DNA of 64,000 nucleotides from Neckera pumila (lineage: Eukaryota > Streptophyta > Bryopsida > Hypnales > Neckeraceae): contig OZ018413.1 of the NCBI GenBank assembly GCA_963969595.1, positions 8,918,211 to 8,982,210 of the forward strand, given 5' to 3'. Below, one piece after another: positions 24,663 through 36,330 of the stretch (position 1 is its first letter; the number at the start of each line of letters is the position of its first letter). The translations under genes and the position numbers were made by a program. The notes under the pieces were generated by a model, which saw only the letters and a program-made list of their open reading frames with translations, had not been told where the DNA came from and did no database searches.

Positions 24663-26639
24663 TTAAGTATCAACTCAAACTCAAGATGCATTACAAAAAT
24701 CATGAACTAAATGGAGCCCATTTCTATATAGATGACAATTGGGGATAATTTAACCTTATGGTGTCTCTTGTTTAGATCCTTGATTATTCAAGATTGGACA
24801 CAAACCGTTAAATTTATATCCGACAATTTGAAAATAGAAGCTTTTTATGGACATAACATCTGTAGACACTTCTTTTGCTTGACTCTTTATTTTTCACAAC
24901 GAGGCTCTACATTCAACTTACCAATCCATAATTCAAATATATGAATAATAGATGAATCTACGGCATCTAAATGCAAGGGTCTAAGTTCCACACCAATGCA
25001 TTGGAACAAACGGAAAAGAAAAAAACATCTTAGTTGGTTTGAAAGAACTGAATTGGTGAAACAATCTTCTTATCCCTTAGATAATTCAACATTGAAGAGA
25101 ACTTCCTACAATTTTAGTTGTTGGATTTTAAAAGAAAAGTACACTTTCACTAACTCTATTAGAACTTCTGATTGACAACATATATAGATGTCATTAGGGA
25201 TTGGCAAGAATAAATAAATAAATAAACAATGCAGATTCAAATGTGATGGATGGAGTCATGGCACAGTTTGTGTGTAATATAAGGAGCCATATCCTTGAAT
25301 GCTAAAATTAAAAACTCAAATAATCCCTCAGCTATGGTAAATCTATAAAGCCCCTAATAAGAGTGAATGGACAATATCTTTTTGCCTATTCAGGAAAGGA
25401 AAAAGGTGCTAGCTTCATGGGAGTTTGCAAACAATACTTAATTTATATCTTAGACAATTTTTAATGACATTATTGCCTTACGCATCCATATTGTTGTCTT
25501 CTCAAGACTACAATGTATAATCACTACAATATGTCCATTGACAAATGTCATATATTGTACCAAGGTAAAGAAATACCAGTAGCTACAATAGTTTTTATCC
25601 AACAATTTGGATAAAGGAGCTTCATGTTTGGCATCAAAGTACTCATGTACAACTTAGGACTAAATAAAAGACTTGAAACTTGAAGATTAAACACAAAGTG
25701 ATTTAAAAATATCATGTATGTTGTTCCAATCTGAGATTGATAACTAAGCTTAAAAATCTTCCCTCACTTGAAAGATATCATCTTCACTTTCAAGGCATCA
25801 TGGATTTCTATGCAAAACTACGCTTTTGAAGCATTCAGTTTCCACTTAAAAACTTGGGCTAAGCATCAGCACAACAATTGCATTTTGTTGTACAAGTGGT
25901 CCTTTCTGTAGGACAAAATGGTATTGAAGATTGTGCTTTGTTTCAAATAGTAATGGACAGAATATGCCAATAAGATAATCGCAGCATTGCCCTATCTGCT
26001 CGGAGGGGGCACTTCCTCTTAGAATTTGCATATTCCTGCGATAGCGTCCTATTTAATGGGGGGCTATTTATCTTGTAGAATGGATTATAAGACATGATAT
26101 TTTTTAAAATAAAGGTAAATATTTGTATTTTGGCCTTTTGAGGCACCTTACTGGTAATCATAGTTTTTTGGGGGGGTCATTTAAAGGTACCCTATCAAAG
26201 CAGTAAGCCTTCACCAAATCTTACATGTAAGCAATGAAGAGTGCCACACCTAAACATCTTGATTATAAATTTTCCTATAACGACATTTTAGAATATCTTT
26301 CCCATGTACCACACACAAAAAAAATTGATTGTAGATGCATTCAAACTCTACCATAGTGAAAGAATTGTGAATCTTACGTAGCAAGATTAAAGTAGTTTGA
26401 GAGTTTTATGATCCGTCTAATTCTCTTAATCCCCTCTTAAACCCATGATGCATGGATCTCCATCTTGAATACTCTATCATAATTTACTTACCAGATTACT
26501 CTCCTTTTCAAGCAACAAATTGAAGGCTGCCAAAGGCATGAATTCAAGCTACATAAAAATTAGCAGAATCCTAATCAATGCCACCAAAATTCTTGGGGAA
26601 AAATTTTAGGGCTGCACCTCAAGTGTTCTTGTTCAAAAG
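24663..26639. other. AT-rich intergenic stretch
   Basis: No gene or ordered repeat was recognised. A short (AAAT)n run lies near 25211. Confidence 0.45.
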
Positions 26640-26975
26640 CTCGCCACAAGTCTAAGTTACGTAAACCACTCGCGGGACTTTTCCTGTTCATTCTGCGGGG
26701 AAGTTTCTGCACCGTAATGCCTAATTACGCGGGCAAACTCACGTAATCGGGGATTATGGATTTTTCATCCGGCTCCAATTTATCATCCGGATTTTCATTG
26801 AATTTTGCTTGTGCTTTACGTCGGGCAATATCCTTATCATCGGGCATTGCGCCAAATAATCGGCCTTCCTCGTTAGGCTCCGCCCTCCTTGTCAGCCGAT
26901 TATTTGGCGCAATGCCCTCCTCTGCTGGCATTGCCCTATACAAAATTCTCCGGGAACAAATAAGAAGGCCCCAAA
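26640..26975. repeat. Dispersed repeat B, copy 1, with a 23 bp hairpin
   Basis: Related to 60990-61305 in the same orientation: both carry ACGTAAACCACTC, TTTTTCATCCGG and a GGGCATTGCCC.ATA block at the end. A perfect 23 bp stem lies at 26842-26864 and 26895-26917 with a 30-base loop. The element is GC-rich for this window. Both strands are open across it (about 110-119 codons), but neither frame matches a family I know. Confidence 0.7.
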
Positions 26976-27207
26976 CAAGAACTCCAAATCCCCTAATTTC
27001 AACTTCACGCAAGGTTTCTGCAGCAATTCCTTGCTTCAAAACAGAAAATTTAGAGCTCGGTATCAATGAACACAAATGTAGCAATTGATGGGAAACACCA
27101 TTTGCGAAAGCCGCTCAGGCGCAGTAGAGAGTGTACGATTGAGGAGCGTCAACGAGGACATGGTGAACAAAGAATGTTTTGTCTTAGGAAATCCGAATGT
27201 CTGTCCC

Positions 27208-28130
27208 TACTTAACCCCTAAAGTCCGAAGGCCATTTTTCTGTCAAAAACCACTCAAAACTGCCATTTTCGCTGTGTTCACCCAAGAACACAAAAAGAAC
27301 ATGTTTTTAGAATCTAACCGTAGGATCTTGTACTTCACTTGTCAAAGATCAGGTGGTAAAAATTTCATGAAGTTTGACTGTATAGATTGGAAGATATTAC
27401 CATTCAAAGTTGAAAAAGAAAATTTTTTTGATCACTGACCTGCAATTTCAAATGACTTTGGCCGCCATTTGTGGAATTTTTTTGCACTACAGACTTTGAA
27501 TTTAAAATTTTTTATATTCAAGATGTAAGTTGAAAGTCTACAAAAAAAAATTCAAAGAACACACACTTGATTTTCATTCTTTAAAATTTTGTTAAGTAGA
27601 AATAAGTCCAAGATTGAAAAAAATGAAATTGTTAATAGCTCTTAGATGGGATTGAAATACAATAATTCCAATGGTGACATTGTTTTATAAAGCAAACACA
27701 ACATTCTCAAGAAAAAAATTGTAAGAAATTGTGAAAATTGCATTCAAAAATGAATCCTACAAGTTATTTTTTCAAAAAGATGCTTAGATTGCCCAAAAAA
27801 ACAAGACTGACCATAAACCTGCTCATTATTAGTCCAAATAAAATGAATCAAAGCTTCACATATAGACAAAAATATAAAGTTTCAGAGAAAAAAAATTAAA
27901 GTTTATTTTGATTTTTTGCAAAAAAATTTGTGCTGCCCGTCGAGTTTAGTTTGAGGCTTTTTGTGGTATAATTTTTGCTCCTGGCACCAATTGAAAAAAT
28001 AATTATATTCCCACAAAGCTAATCAATTTTTCAATCTTATGGAAAAGTTTCAAAAAGTTTCACTAAAAATTGAGGATTGTTGTGCAGAAGGATTAATCAA
28101 TTCACACATTTTTGAATAAATGCAAGTTGA
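27208..28130. repeat. Family A unit, single
   Basis: Starts at a TTAACCCCTAAAG end and continues through CCACTCAAAACTGCCATTT, TAGGATCTTGTACTTCAC and ATAGATTGGAAGATATTACC. The same phrases occur in reverse at 59340-60146. The end near 28130 is approximate. No coding capacity. Confidence 0.7.
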
Positions 28131-28638
28131 AAATTATTGAATTGTTCCAATTTTCACACAAATAAATTTTGTAGTGACGCTAATTTCCTCCCTTTTACAA
28201 TTCCTGTAAATTAGTGCAAAGTAGGAGGTGCATAAAGTGCCCATTGAAGAGCTTGATAATTTAATTTGGAAAGGTTTGACTTCTTGAAATGTTTTTTAGT
28301 AAATTTTTCATAAAAGGCAAATGGTAACCCAAGTTGTTTCATACTTTTTAGAGCTTTGTAGAATTAGTTATAAATTTCTGAAGTTAAAAACACAATGGTC
28401 ACTATAAACGTCCACCTCTTGAAATGTACGCTATTTGTACAATGTTGGTGCAATTAGAAAGCAAACTGTACTTCTATGTTAGAAGATGCTTTTAGAGCTT
28501 TAACACTTCACGGATCTCCTATCCTAGCATTGAAAATTTCATGTCAATAATGTCATGGTAGCATCCTAGAATTTGATCAGAATTCTGAAATTTGTAGTTT
28601 AGCAAAGGTTACAATAATGCTCAACTTCTTACTAACTA

Positions 28639-28890
28639 CTACCTCTGTCCCACTAAAAAGCTCTTGATTTTACCTCCTGTTTTTTTTAGTAGTTTTGAGT
28701 AAGCGTATTGGAAGCTTGCTTGGGTCCAATTTTTATTTTGGTTGCATTGAACAGATACAATGTTCTTCATGGATTGTGGTGATATAAAAAGTAGACCATT
28801 CTAAATTATACATTTTACAACATGGTCAATGAAATTAGTATAAGAAAAACATGAGATAAAATAAGGAGCTTTTTAGTGGGACAGAGGTAG
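28639..28890. mobile_element. Stowaway-like MITE (Tc1/mariner), 252 bp
   Basis: Terminal inverted repeats of about 40 bp begin CTACCTCTGTCCCACTAAAA on both ends, close to the Stowaway consensus. The element is flanked by TA on each side (28637-28638 and 28891-28892). There is no open frame for a transposase. Confidence 0.9.
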
Positions 28891-28892
28891 TA

Positions 28893-30034
28893 ATGCTTAG
28901 GCCCAAATATGATTTGGAGTTATTTCAATTTACAATCAATTGGACCATCTCAAAATGGAGCCCAAGTTTTGATATTGGGTCAATGATTATGGTGACCCTG
29001 TTTTTCATTGAGCCAAAAATTTTGGCACCAAACAAATTGTCATGTGTATGCAACAACACAACCATGTCATCCACAAGGCAAATTGGAATGCAAATTGGGT
29101 CAGCTCTCACCATACTGATATGGATATTGGCTAAAATAAAGGCTAAATAACCTTTGGGCCTGATTGGCATAAATAAAATATATTAGCATGATACAGCTTG
29201 TATAGCACAATCAAAGTTCTCAGAGGTTCCAACCATTTCCATGGTGAAGGTTTGAACCTTGTGTCAATATAATTTTGTTGGTGATGAAATGTCACAAGAT
29301 CTCCGCATTTCATAATCTTGTCAATGACGTTTTGGAGCATGCTGCTGGTGAGGTCTCAAGTCAATCGATGCTTTATTCAATACAAGCTCTTTGAACTGCG
29401 GTGGGATTTAATTCGACAATCAAGGGAAGTCGGGACTTGGCAGCACTCACTGCATGTAGCTCCAATCTGCAGTTTCAATCCAGTTGAGGTCCATCTGATT
29501 GAGGTCACTAACTGGCGAACGTATTCACTCCGCAACAGCAATAGCTTGACGGTACAATCAAGGGCATTTTTAATCCCCAGGACATCCAACTGTTGTGTCA
29601 CAAAGGAAATGGGGTCATACAATTTCGTATTGAGCAACTACGTAGCCGCAAAACATTTCAGCTTTCCTGCAAATGTTTGACGACAGAGCCCTTAGTCAAT
29701 CAGGGCAATGCTCTTAAAAAAAAATAACCTCAAAATGCGAGGGAAGAATTACATACGAATGCTTTCAGAAATGTAATACATGTACACTCATTCTGTGGGT
29801 GCTTTACCAGATTGAGAATAAGAGAAAAGGGACCTACCAATACAACACTATGAAACAAGAAAGAAACTAGACGATGCGTGTGTCAGACCTGGTGATCCCT
29901 GCATCCCAATTTGCAAGTTTGTTGCCAAATTGAGCACAAGGCGATTCTTCTTTCTCCAGTATTATCCCATTGTAGAGTTTTAGGGTGCAATTCCTCAGGC
30001 TAGCCCTGACACCTCCTAATCTGCAGTTGTAATC
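28893..30034. other. Intergenic stretch before the transporter gene
   Basis: Open frames of up to 120 codons lie at 29318-29680 (plus) and overlap open frames on the minus strand. None has a recognisable domain, so I call no gene. The part next to 30035 is probably the 3' UTR of the transporter. Confidence 0.4.
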
Positions 30035-32508
30035 CTAAGCAGTATCAATGTTTGTGCTCTGCTTCACATTGTCAAAATCGTCCACATCCTCCTCGCCCGA
30101 GGAACCGCAACACCCTGTGGCAGGCTGGTTGATTCCGAAGAACCCTACCAGAACCGCAACTGCACCTATAACACTCAGTGGAGATGGGATCTTTCCACGA
30201 AGTGAATCCACCGCAGCTGCGATAGGGATTTGAATGTTGAGGCCAGCAGTTGCTGCTGTTGGCGTCGTTAGCAGGACAGCTTTAGCCCACAGGTAGTCGC
30301 TCAACACATTGTCCAGTAGTCCTGCAAACACCTTCCGCTCTTAGTCTCAAATCTCTGAATACAGTCCAGAAATGAAATTCCACACTGACAGCCACCATCA
30401 CATTCTTTAGCCCTGATACTTCTATAATCGGAACCAACGTCGCATTTTGACGACTGGTCCAAAATTGGCTGGCTTTCTCAGGTTTGTTACTTACGGTAAG
30501 ATAGCAAGCCAACATATGATAGAATCAGAATGATGGATTCAGATCTTTGCATGTAATGATGAAAGCTATGACAATCTTTAGCCCTTGTAAGCTTGCAACT
30601 TTTTCTTTGGGAACCACAATCAGCATCAAGACTCGTCCAAGATTGACAGACTTTCTAAGCTTGAATTTTATTAAGCATTCTTCTATTCCCATACAGTTCC
30701 TAGCAGCTCTTTGCTACGGTAAAATAGCAAGCCAGCATACAAATTAAGTTATATATTTGATAGAATCAGAAATAATAGATTTGAATTCGTCGGTGTAACA
30801 GAGAGCCTCCCATGAAACCAACCAAAAAATGCCATGAAAGGCTAAGGAACCAAAAAATGATAACAACGCAAATTTGACTCACCTTTTCCAATGATGAGGC
30901 CAAATTGGGATAAGGTGAGCCGATGGAAAGTCTCCAAACCCGTGAAGTGGAGGATCAATGCCACAGGTCCGAGCAAAAGGGCATTAAATAGACCCAGATA
31001 GCCAAAAAACAGGGCTGTGCTGGCTTTCCCTTCCCCGGCCTCTTCATCAGGTAAGCGCTTCCTTATCAGAGTGCTATAAAGAGCATACACCAAAGCAGAA
31101 AACAAACAGAGAACATCGCCCCACCCTGCTCTATTAAATGACCCCCTACTCCAAGTGGAATCTGCCAGGGTCACTGTAATGGTTCCCACCATGCACAGCA
31201 GCACGCTCACTAGTTTCGTCCACTTGAACTTCTCATTCAGCAGTGCCAAGGATAGCAAGAAGGTGAAGAGGCTGGACGCGCTGCTCAAGATCGTGTTCGA
31301 CTGCAACACAAGAATACAAGCATGGTCAGATGTAACACAGACTAAGAGAGTCAAGAGTGCGAGACTTGTGCTCCAAAGAAGGAGTCGATTGAGGCAATGT
31401 TATTTCAAGTTTCTATGAAAGTCACAGTACTTTCTAGGGTTCAAAATCGTGCAGGGTCGGATATGGAACAAAAAAAAGAGTTGGGGGCCTACAAGGATGA
31501 ATTGAGATACCTCTTGATAAGAATCCTATAATGAGCTTCCTTGTCTCTAATATAGGCTAGACATGGCATTGAACACACACTTCCCCTTCTCCATGCAACA
31601 ACCGCACGTAATGGTTGTATGAAATTTTTGTTCATATTTTATGAAAGTTCGATCCCTTCTCGTGCGCTTCATCCACAACTGTAAAATTGCAAAAAAAAAT
31701 TTTGTATGACCAACTTTTACCCTGAAAATAACTATGTGCAATGATGGGGAATCATTTGTTTTCAACGAAATTTTAGACGTTTATCAATAACTGCATCATA
31801 AATCACATGACTCTTGAAAAAATTCTTTTCTAGTGGAAGTCTAAAGACCCAGCCATCAATAGTTGAAAGTTGCATAGTCCTTCAAAACTGGAGAGTGCAA
31901 TCAATGACATGTTTCCCCCCCACACACACTCTATTGCAAAGAACTCCGCATGTGTAAGTTTCTGTTACCTAAACCACGACCCTACCACCTCAACATCCTC
32001 TAAACCCTAAAAGAACCACTCCAAGTATCACCACAATCAAACATTCCCCGTAGAAAACGCTTCTCACCGTAACAGAAGTATACTTGAGCGACAAGTTGAA
32101 CGTGAACTGCGCCAGGAACCAAAACGGACAAATCAGCAAGCTCACTTGCGCCACCTCACGTCTACTCCACTCCCTCACCGTCTCTACCACCCTCTCCTCC
32201 TCCTCCTCGTGCTCCACAATGCCCGCATTAGGGTTAGGGCTTGTCTCTCTGCTCTCCTCCAGCAGCAGCTTCTCTCTCTCCTCGGACCCAACAACCCCCC
32301 TTCGAAGCAGCAGCCATTTCTGCACCCATTTCCCGACTTCCACGATAGGGAGGTACACGACGAACAAGGAGTTGCAGATGTAGGAGAGGAGGAAAGGGGA
32401 GACGCCGGCGCTCACGACCGATTGCACCACGAAGCTGGCGAGGATCCAGATGAGGGCCACGGTGACGACGTAGAGCATGCCCAGCGCCCAGCGCCATGGC
32501 TTCTCCAT
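30035..32508 (-). CDS. EamA/DMT-superfamily transporter, SLC35F-like
   Basis: Three minus-strand exons (32508-32068, 31300-30883, 30321-30035) join in frame to 381 residues with GT-AG introns. The protein has about ten hydrophobic segments: the first near residues 7-32 (LGMLYVVTVALIWILASF), a long acidic cytosolic loop around 70-110 (EHEEEEERVVE), then the EamA-like block SNTILSSASSLFTFLLSLAL. The C-terminal part contains GLLDNVLSDYLWAKAVLLTT and ATAGLNIQIPIAA, typical of the SLC35F5/YML018C group. The family is a membrane carrier of the drug/metabolite superfamily. The substrate in plants is not established, and the vacuolar or Golgi location is inferred from relatives. A TATA-like TTATAGAGAG lies at 32571-32580 upstream of the ATG. 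Length and both ends look complete. Confidence 0.9.
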
Positions 32509-33359
32509 AATTGCTGTTGAAGAAGAAGTTTGAATGAATTGGAGTCTGTTCTGATCTAATGTGTGATTGTCTCTCTATAATCTACTTCCGCCATGGGCTT
32601 CGATTTGCGTAACGAAGGGAAGCTCAAATTACAACAGCAAATGCACTGCGGTGATGGGATTTCTAGAAGACGTGCAAGAGAGAAGAAGAGTGAGAAGGGA
32701 GAGAGACTCCACCAATGGTGATTTGTAGGGATGGAATTTGGGAGGATTTCGAGCATTCAGTGGCCTTGATGTGGAAGTCCATTTTATGAAATTTATAGGC
32801 TCTGGACAGACGATGCTTTGAAGCTATCCTGAGGAAGTTTGAGTTACTGTATGTTTGTACTTGGTGGTAGGGGTGATGTTTGTAATGTGAATCTAGTCTA
32901 GAAGTAGGTCTAAATTCATTCTTAAGACTCTTAGTAATAACGCTCTAAAACACTAAGTGAAAACATATCTTAAGTTAGGTTGAGGAAGTTTGAGCAATGT
33001 AGGAGGTTCATAAAGTGATTAGGCTCTAAAAGTGTCCTCAAAAATAGTGATAGAGGTACATTTTGTTTTCTTCAATGTACCAATTTGATGTATTATCCTT
33101 GAACTAATCAAGGAGTAGATGCATATAGTGACTTCTATAGTTCCAACTTCAAATTTCATAGAAATTAGTGTGCTCTGTGCCGTTGCCACAATATAATAAA
33201 ATATAAATTTAAAAAAATAAAATTTAATTCAGAAGAATTTTGAAATTCAATATCTTCATTGTTGTGAGTCGGATTACTATGAAACAGAAACCGTGCACCC
33301 CTCGTAACTTTCATTTCATTGATCTTTGGGCACATATGACAGCTCAAAAAAATTCTTAA
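32509..33359. other. Promoter side of the transporter gene and intergenic sequence
   Basis: Bases 32509-32760 are probably 5' UTR and promoter. Beyond that the sequence is AT-rich with no recognised feature. Confidence 0.4.
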
Positions 33360-34079
33360 AATATAAATTTTTTTAAGAGATAAAAATTTGAAATCGGTTT
33401 TAGATTTATTTACATGTGGAAAGCTTTAAATCATTTCATTTTGATCAATGAGATGAAAGTTATGAGGAGTTTAGTTTGCAAGCAGTTATGGATTCTTTAT
33501 TTTAAAATAAACTTTAAAGTGTGTTTTTTTAACTCAATTTTTAATATGCATTGGAAAAAATAAAAACATTGGGTGTAGATTGCTTATTACAACAGTACAA
33601 TTGTTGGGATTGGCATTTTTCAATTCCATAATTGAATTCTTGACAATTTAATATGTTGAATCATTCTCTACTTTTTCTACTTACTATGTTTTTCCTATAT
33701 GTTGTACAATTCCAAATGATCTGAAATTTTTCAAGCATGTAGCCAACTTGCCTTGAAGAATGAATCCAAATGAGAATTAACCACCATTTTGGACATTTTT
33801 TCATACAAATGTGACCTTGTGAAGTGGAGCTGTCCAATTTTTTGCAAGGCCAAAAAAAAGGATTTTTGTCAATTTAAATACTAATATCTTGCAATCCACA
33901 TGGTGGAAATTTCTGAAGTATTTAGTTTATACAACTTTTTGAACCAATGTACTACAAGATTCTATGGTTACATGTGTCCAAAAATGTTCTTTTTCTAAAA
34001 TTTGGTACTTATATTAGAAATGGCAATTTTGGAGCGTTTTTGGTGAAAACATAGTCAAAAAGCCTTTAGGGGTTAAAGG
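33360..34079. repeat. Family A unit, second subfamily
   Basis: About 720 bp ending in GCCTTTAGGGGTTAA. It is closely related to 35612-36330 in the same orientation and to 41196-42060 in reverse. Shared phrases include GGCATTTTTCAATTCCATAA, TTTTTCCTATATGTTGTA and ATGTGTCCAAAAA. The last ~200 bp resemble the ends of the other subfamily. No coding capacity. Confidence 0.7.
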
Positions 34080-34730
34080 TCTATTGAGGAAATGTGTACA
34101 TACAATACCACATTTAACTTCTAGAATGAGAATCTTGTACTAAAATATAGTAAGACATTCACTATTGATTTGACTAATTCAACAAATAACATCTTTCGTT
34201 TGGAGTCATTTTAATATCTAAACCTTCTTATGCTCAAATACAACACCATATACATAGTATAGAATACGTAACCATTTTATAACTTCTAAGACATGTTGCA
34301 GGTGCAATAATGATCCAAATTGAAAGTGCTATGTATCATTGGATTCAATTGGATTCAGTTCAACATAAACACAAAATTTTATCAATATTGCCTATACTTC
34401 TATTTGTGCACCTTCTATATCAACTGATACACCAAAAAAACGTTATATTACGTCCAAAAGTAGGCTTCTAAAGCATGTAAGGATTAAAAGTCATCCGTCC
34501 ATTAAAAAAATTTGAGACTCTCAAATGTTTAACAAAAGACCCTTTATAATCTCAAACAGGATATCTATTTCACCCATATGTCCTACTCAAATTACAATGC
34601 ATAAAATCATATTTCCTTGGAACAACAAGCAACTTATTTTCAGGTTGATGTACCATATAACCGTGATAGTGGTAACGGACGAGCTAGAAGGCTTGTGAAA
34701 GCATCAGATAGTCGTGCAAATGGATGCAAG
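34080..34730. other. AT-rich intergenic stretch
   Basis: No feature recognised. Confidence 0.4.
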
Positions 34731-35117
34731 TAAGGTAGAAGCAACCAATTTGGACACTAGTCGTTTTTGGACACCTATAAAACAACCTAAAGAAGACATG
34801 TGGGGACCCCAAGTGAAAAAGTGCGGTTCCAAGAAGTTGATGGAGGTTCTTGTGTTGGCCAAATGATCCAAGATTTAAGTGTGTCTGTTTCTGGTCTTTG
34901 CGTGCCCACTTTGGTGTTAGTCTAGTGTCCAGAGTAGGTGCATCTAGGGAGTTGTTTTCAAAAATTCATATTATATTCATACAAGCTCGCAAACATACAA
35001 AACCAATTTTTTTGATTTTCTAAACCATTTCCTAACAAACGTATATCATTTTAATTTGTAGCTACCTCCGAGACCTGTAGATCAAAACAAGTGTCCAATT
35101 TAGGTGCTTCTACCTTA
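34731..35117. mobile_element. MITE-like element, 387 bp
   Basis: A terminal inverted repeat of about 27 bp starts TAAGGTAGAAGCA at 34731 and is repeated inverted up to 35117, followed by AATTGGACAC with few mismatches. A TA may be the target duplication. No coding capacity; superfamily uncertain. Confidence 0.6.
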
Positions 35118-35611
35118 GGGCATTCCAAGTGGTAGTTGGCATCTGCTTTTGGATTGGGAAATTGCTCACTATCTTTCAGATGCGCATTGAATTGAAACCA
35201 AAAATGGCAATTGCTTTCAGAAGGATCCGAACAAGTTGGCTGTTTCTGAGAAAAAAACTAATGCACTTTTCATATTGAGCATCTCTCTGTACCGAGTGCA
35301 TCACATGTATTTAGGTTGTCTTCATTTGCAATGCATAAAGACAGATTGAAAGCCAAATAGTCTTGCAGAGTTTCGTCCTACTGTATTAAGGTACGTAGCT
35401 TGGATTGGGAGACTGGGCTGGAAAACCATCCATCTTTGCATTTGGACAATAAGCTATCTATGGTGTAAAAACATTTCAATTCTAAAATGAATACCATCTC
35501 TAGAAACGGTTGCAATTAGGTCCCTGATTGGGAATGGGTGGTTCTACCTTACTTTGGTCCGCTCGACTTGTCGAGAGCTCTTGCCCGCTTCCAACTGCAG
35601 ATAAAAAAAAA
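35118..35611. other. Intergenic stretch
   Basis: No feature recognised. Confidence 0.4.
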
Positions 35612-36330
35612 TCACTTTTTTCAAAAACAAGAATTTAAAATTGGTTTTCGAGAGTTTTATACACGTGGACAGCTTTTAATCATTCGATTTTAATCAATGA
35701 GTCAAAAGTTATAAGGTGTTTTAGTTTGCGGGCAATTATAGATTTTCTACTCTAAAATAAAATTCAAAGTCCTTTATCTTACTCAATTTTCAATATTTTT
35801 GGAAAAAAATAAAATTTTAGGATATAGATTGTTTGTCACAACATTGCAACCATTGGAATTGGCATTTTTCAATTCCATAACTAAATTCTTAACAATTTTG
35901 TATTTTGCATCATTCTCTACTCTTTCTACTTACTATTTTTTCCCTATATGTTGTATAATTCCAAATGATGTGAATTTTTCAAGCATTTTGACAACTTGCC
36001 TAGGAAAATGAATCCAAAGAAGCACCACTATTTGGGACATTTTTTCATAGAAAAGTGAGTTTGTAAAGTGTAGCTGCCCAGTTTTTTGCAGAGCCAAAAA
36101 AAATATTTTTTGATGATTTCAAACATTCATATCTTTCAATCCGCATGATGTAAATGTCTATGTTTTTTTTTACATTTTCTCAAATCAGCATACTATAAGA
36201 TCCTATGGTTATATGTGTCCAAAAACAGTTTTTTTTCAAAATTTGGTACGTCTACTACAAATAACAATTGTAGAGCATTTTTGGTGAAAACACAGTCATG
36301 AAACTTTGGTGATTTATAGATCTTAACCCT
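35612..36330. repeat. Family A unit, second subfamily
   Basis: A diverged sister of 33360-34079 in the same orientation, sharing order and most phrases. Its end is eroded: the terminal block reads ATCTTAACCCTAAT instead of the usual TTTAGGGGTTAA form. Confidence 0.7.

Noticed and set aside
26725..27088. Open frames of 110-119 codons on both strands
   Set aside because: They lie over repeat B with its hairpin, mirror each other and match no family; openness follows from GC-rich inverted sequence.
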